Positions 63,619-64,000 of a stretch of DNA of 64,000 bases are shown here, one piece after another. The stretch is taken from assembly GCF_000494755.1 (NCBI RefSeq), contig NC_022657.1:5928001-5992000 (forward strand), in the 5' to 3' direction. The position numbers and the translations under genes were made by a program. The notes beneath the pieces were generated by a model. The model had not been told where the DNA came from. It did not search any database and was given only the letters and a program-made list of their open reading frames with translations. The first letter of the stretch is position 1; each line of letters opens with the position of its first letter. Source of the DNA: Amorphoplanes friuliensis DSM 7358 (GTDB lineage: Bacteria > Actinomycetota > Actinomycetes > Mycobacteriales > Micromonosporaceae).

Positions 63619-64000
63619 ATGACTGATCTCGACCGTTCCGGCTCCCGGATCGACCACCTCAACATCGCCGTACCCGACCTGGCCACCGCCGTGGCGTTCT
63701 ACGAGCCCGTCCTCGCCTCGATCGGGATCACCAAGATGCTGGAGATCCCGCCGAACGCCACCCCGAACCAGCCGACGGCGATGACCGGCTTCGGCCTCGA
63801 CCGGGTCAAGCCCTACTTCTGGCTCATCGACGGCGGCACGGTCGGCACCAACATGCACCTGGCCTTCACCGTCGACACCCGCGACGACGTCCAGACCTTC
63901 TACAAGACCGCCCTCGCCGCCGGAGCCACCTCCCGGCTGGAGCCCGGCGTCCACCCCGAATACCACGACGACTACTTCGGCGCCTTCGTGACCGACCCCC
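63619..64000 (+). CDS. VOC-family (glyoxalase/bleomycin resistance fold) protein, 5' part
   Basis: The frame opens at the ATG at 63619 and is still open at the window edge after 127 codons. It shows the vicinal-oxygen-chelate pattern: RIDHLNIAVPDLATAVAFYEPVLASIG at the start, with a metal-ligand His, then FWLIDGG, NMHLAFTVDTRDDVQTFYKTALAAGA and, near the edge, PEYHDDYFGAFVTDP. Family members include glyoxalases, dioxygenases and antibiotic-binding proteins; the substrate is open. It is beyond the operon terminator, so it is a separate unit. Confidence 0.8.
   Translation, partial: MTDLDRSGSRIDHLNIAVPDLATAVAFYEPVLASIGITKMLEIPPNATPNQPTAMTGFGLDRVKPYFWLIDGGTVGTNMHLAFTVDTRDDVQTFYKTALAAGATSRLEPGVHPEYHDDYFGAFVTDP

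Overview
The window is high-GC DNA (about 70 % by eye) with dense short operons, many GTG starts and ATGA/GTGA stop-start overlaps. It reads as a chromosomal segment of a soil actinomycete. A Micromonosporaceae (Actinoplanes-like) host is an inference from an F420-type LLM oxidoreductase, a mycothiol-type maleylpyruvate-isomerase fold protein, a DUF3349 protein, MocR, LAL and IclR regulators and leaderless promoters; no rRNA or marker gene proves it. I see no tRNA, rRNA, insertion sequence, prophage or CRISPR array.

Layout. 1-5 kb: end of a TetR gene, an EEP-family nuclease/phosphatase, a secreted GH2 enzyme with a LamG-like domain, CutC. 5-9 kb: phosphotransferase and UDP-glucose dehydrogenase, divergent from a GAF-GAF-GGDEF diguanylate cyclase. 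10-16 kb: a LacI-controlled sugar ABC importer (two matching operators, no ATPase gene) with ThuA-like and Gfo/Idh/MocA enzymes. 16-30 kb: FUSC protein, methyltransferase, serine hydrolase, acyl-CoA dehydrogenase, an alpha-beta fused glycyl-tRNA synthetase, an AraC/FAD-monooxygenase/SIP group, a Tat-exported glycerophosphodiesterase. 30-39 kb: a LAL regulator without P-loop, then glycerol catabolism: glpK and iclR on the minus strand against glpF-glpK-glpD on the plus strand. 39-50 kb: small enzymes, a secreted FnIII protein, TetR/SnoaL pair, a GH3 protein, a secreted protein with three copies of one unrecognised domain, a GAF regulator divergent from a flavin monooxygenase, a phosphodiesterase. 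50-52 kb: PiT phosphate transporter operon. 52-63.5 kb: a reductive pyrimidine catabolism locus (aminotransferase and MocR on the minus strand; beta-ureidopropionase, dihydropyrimidinase, methylmalonate-semialdehyde dehydrogenase, LLM oxidoreductase and a four-gene ABC importer on the plus strand), closed by a strong terminator. The window ends inside a VOC-family gene.

How genes work together. In the last locus the importer would bring in a pyrimidine, dihydropyrimidinase and beta-ureidopropionase would open and deaminate the reduced ring, the aminotransferase would give a semialdehyde, and MmsA would turn that into acetyl- or propionyl-CoA. No dihydropyrimidine dehydrogenase is present; the F420-type oxidoreductase inside the operon is the only candidate here for the first reduction. 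The glycerol locus covers uptake, phosphorylation and oxidation to dihydroxyacetone phosphate.

The most striking non-coding feature is a family of 25-bp palindromes (11-bp arms GGCCCAACTTC, 3-base loop) that fills the four largest intergenic gaps (about 4.9, 9.3, 16.0 and 46.8 kb), about 38 copies in all. Each gap has its own period (about 80, 37 and 125, 90, and 41 bp). A second theme is a recurring -10 element of the form TAnnnT placed 6-8 bases before start codons, as expected of leaderless mRNAs.
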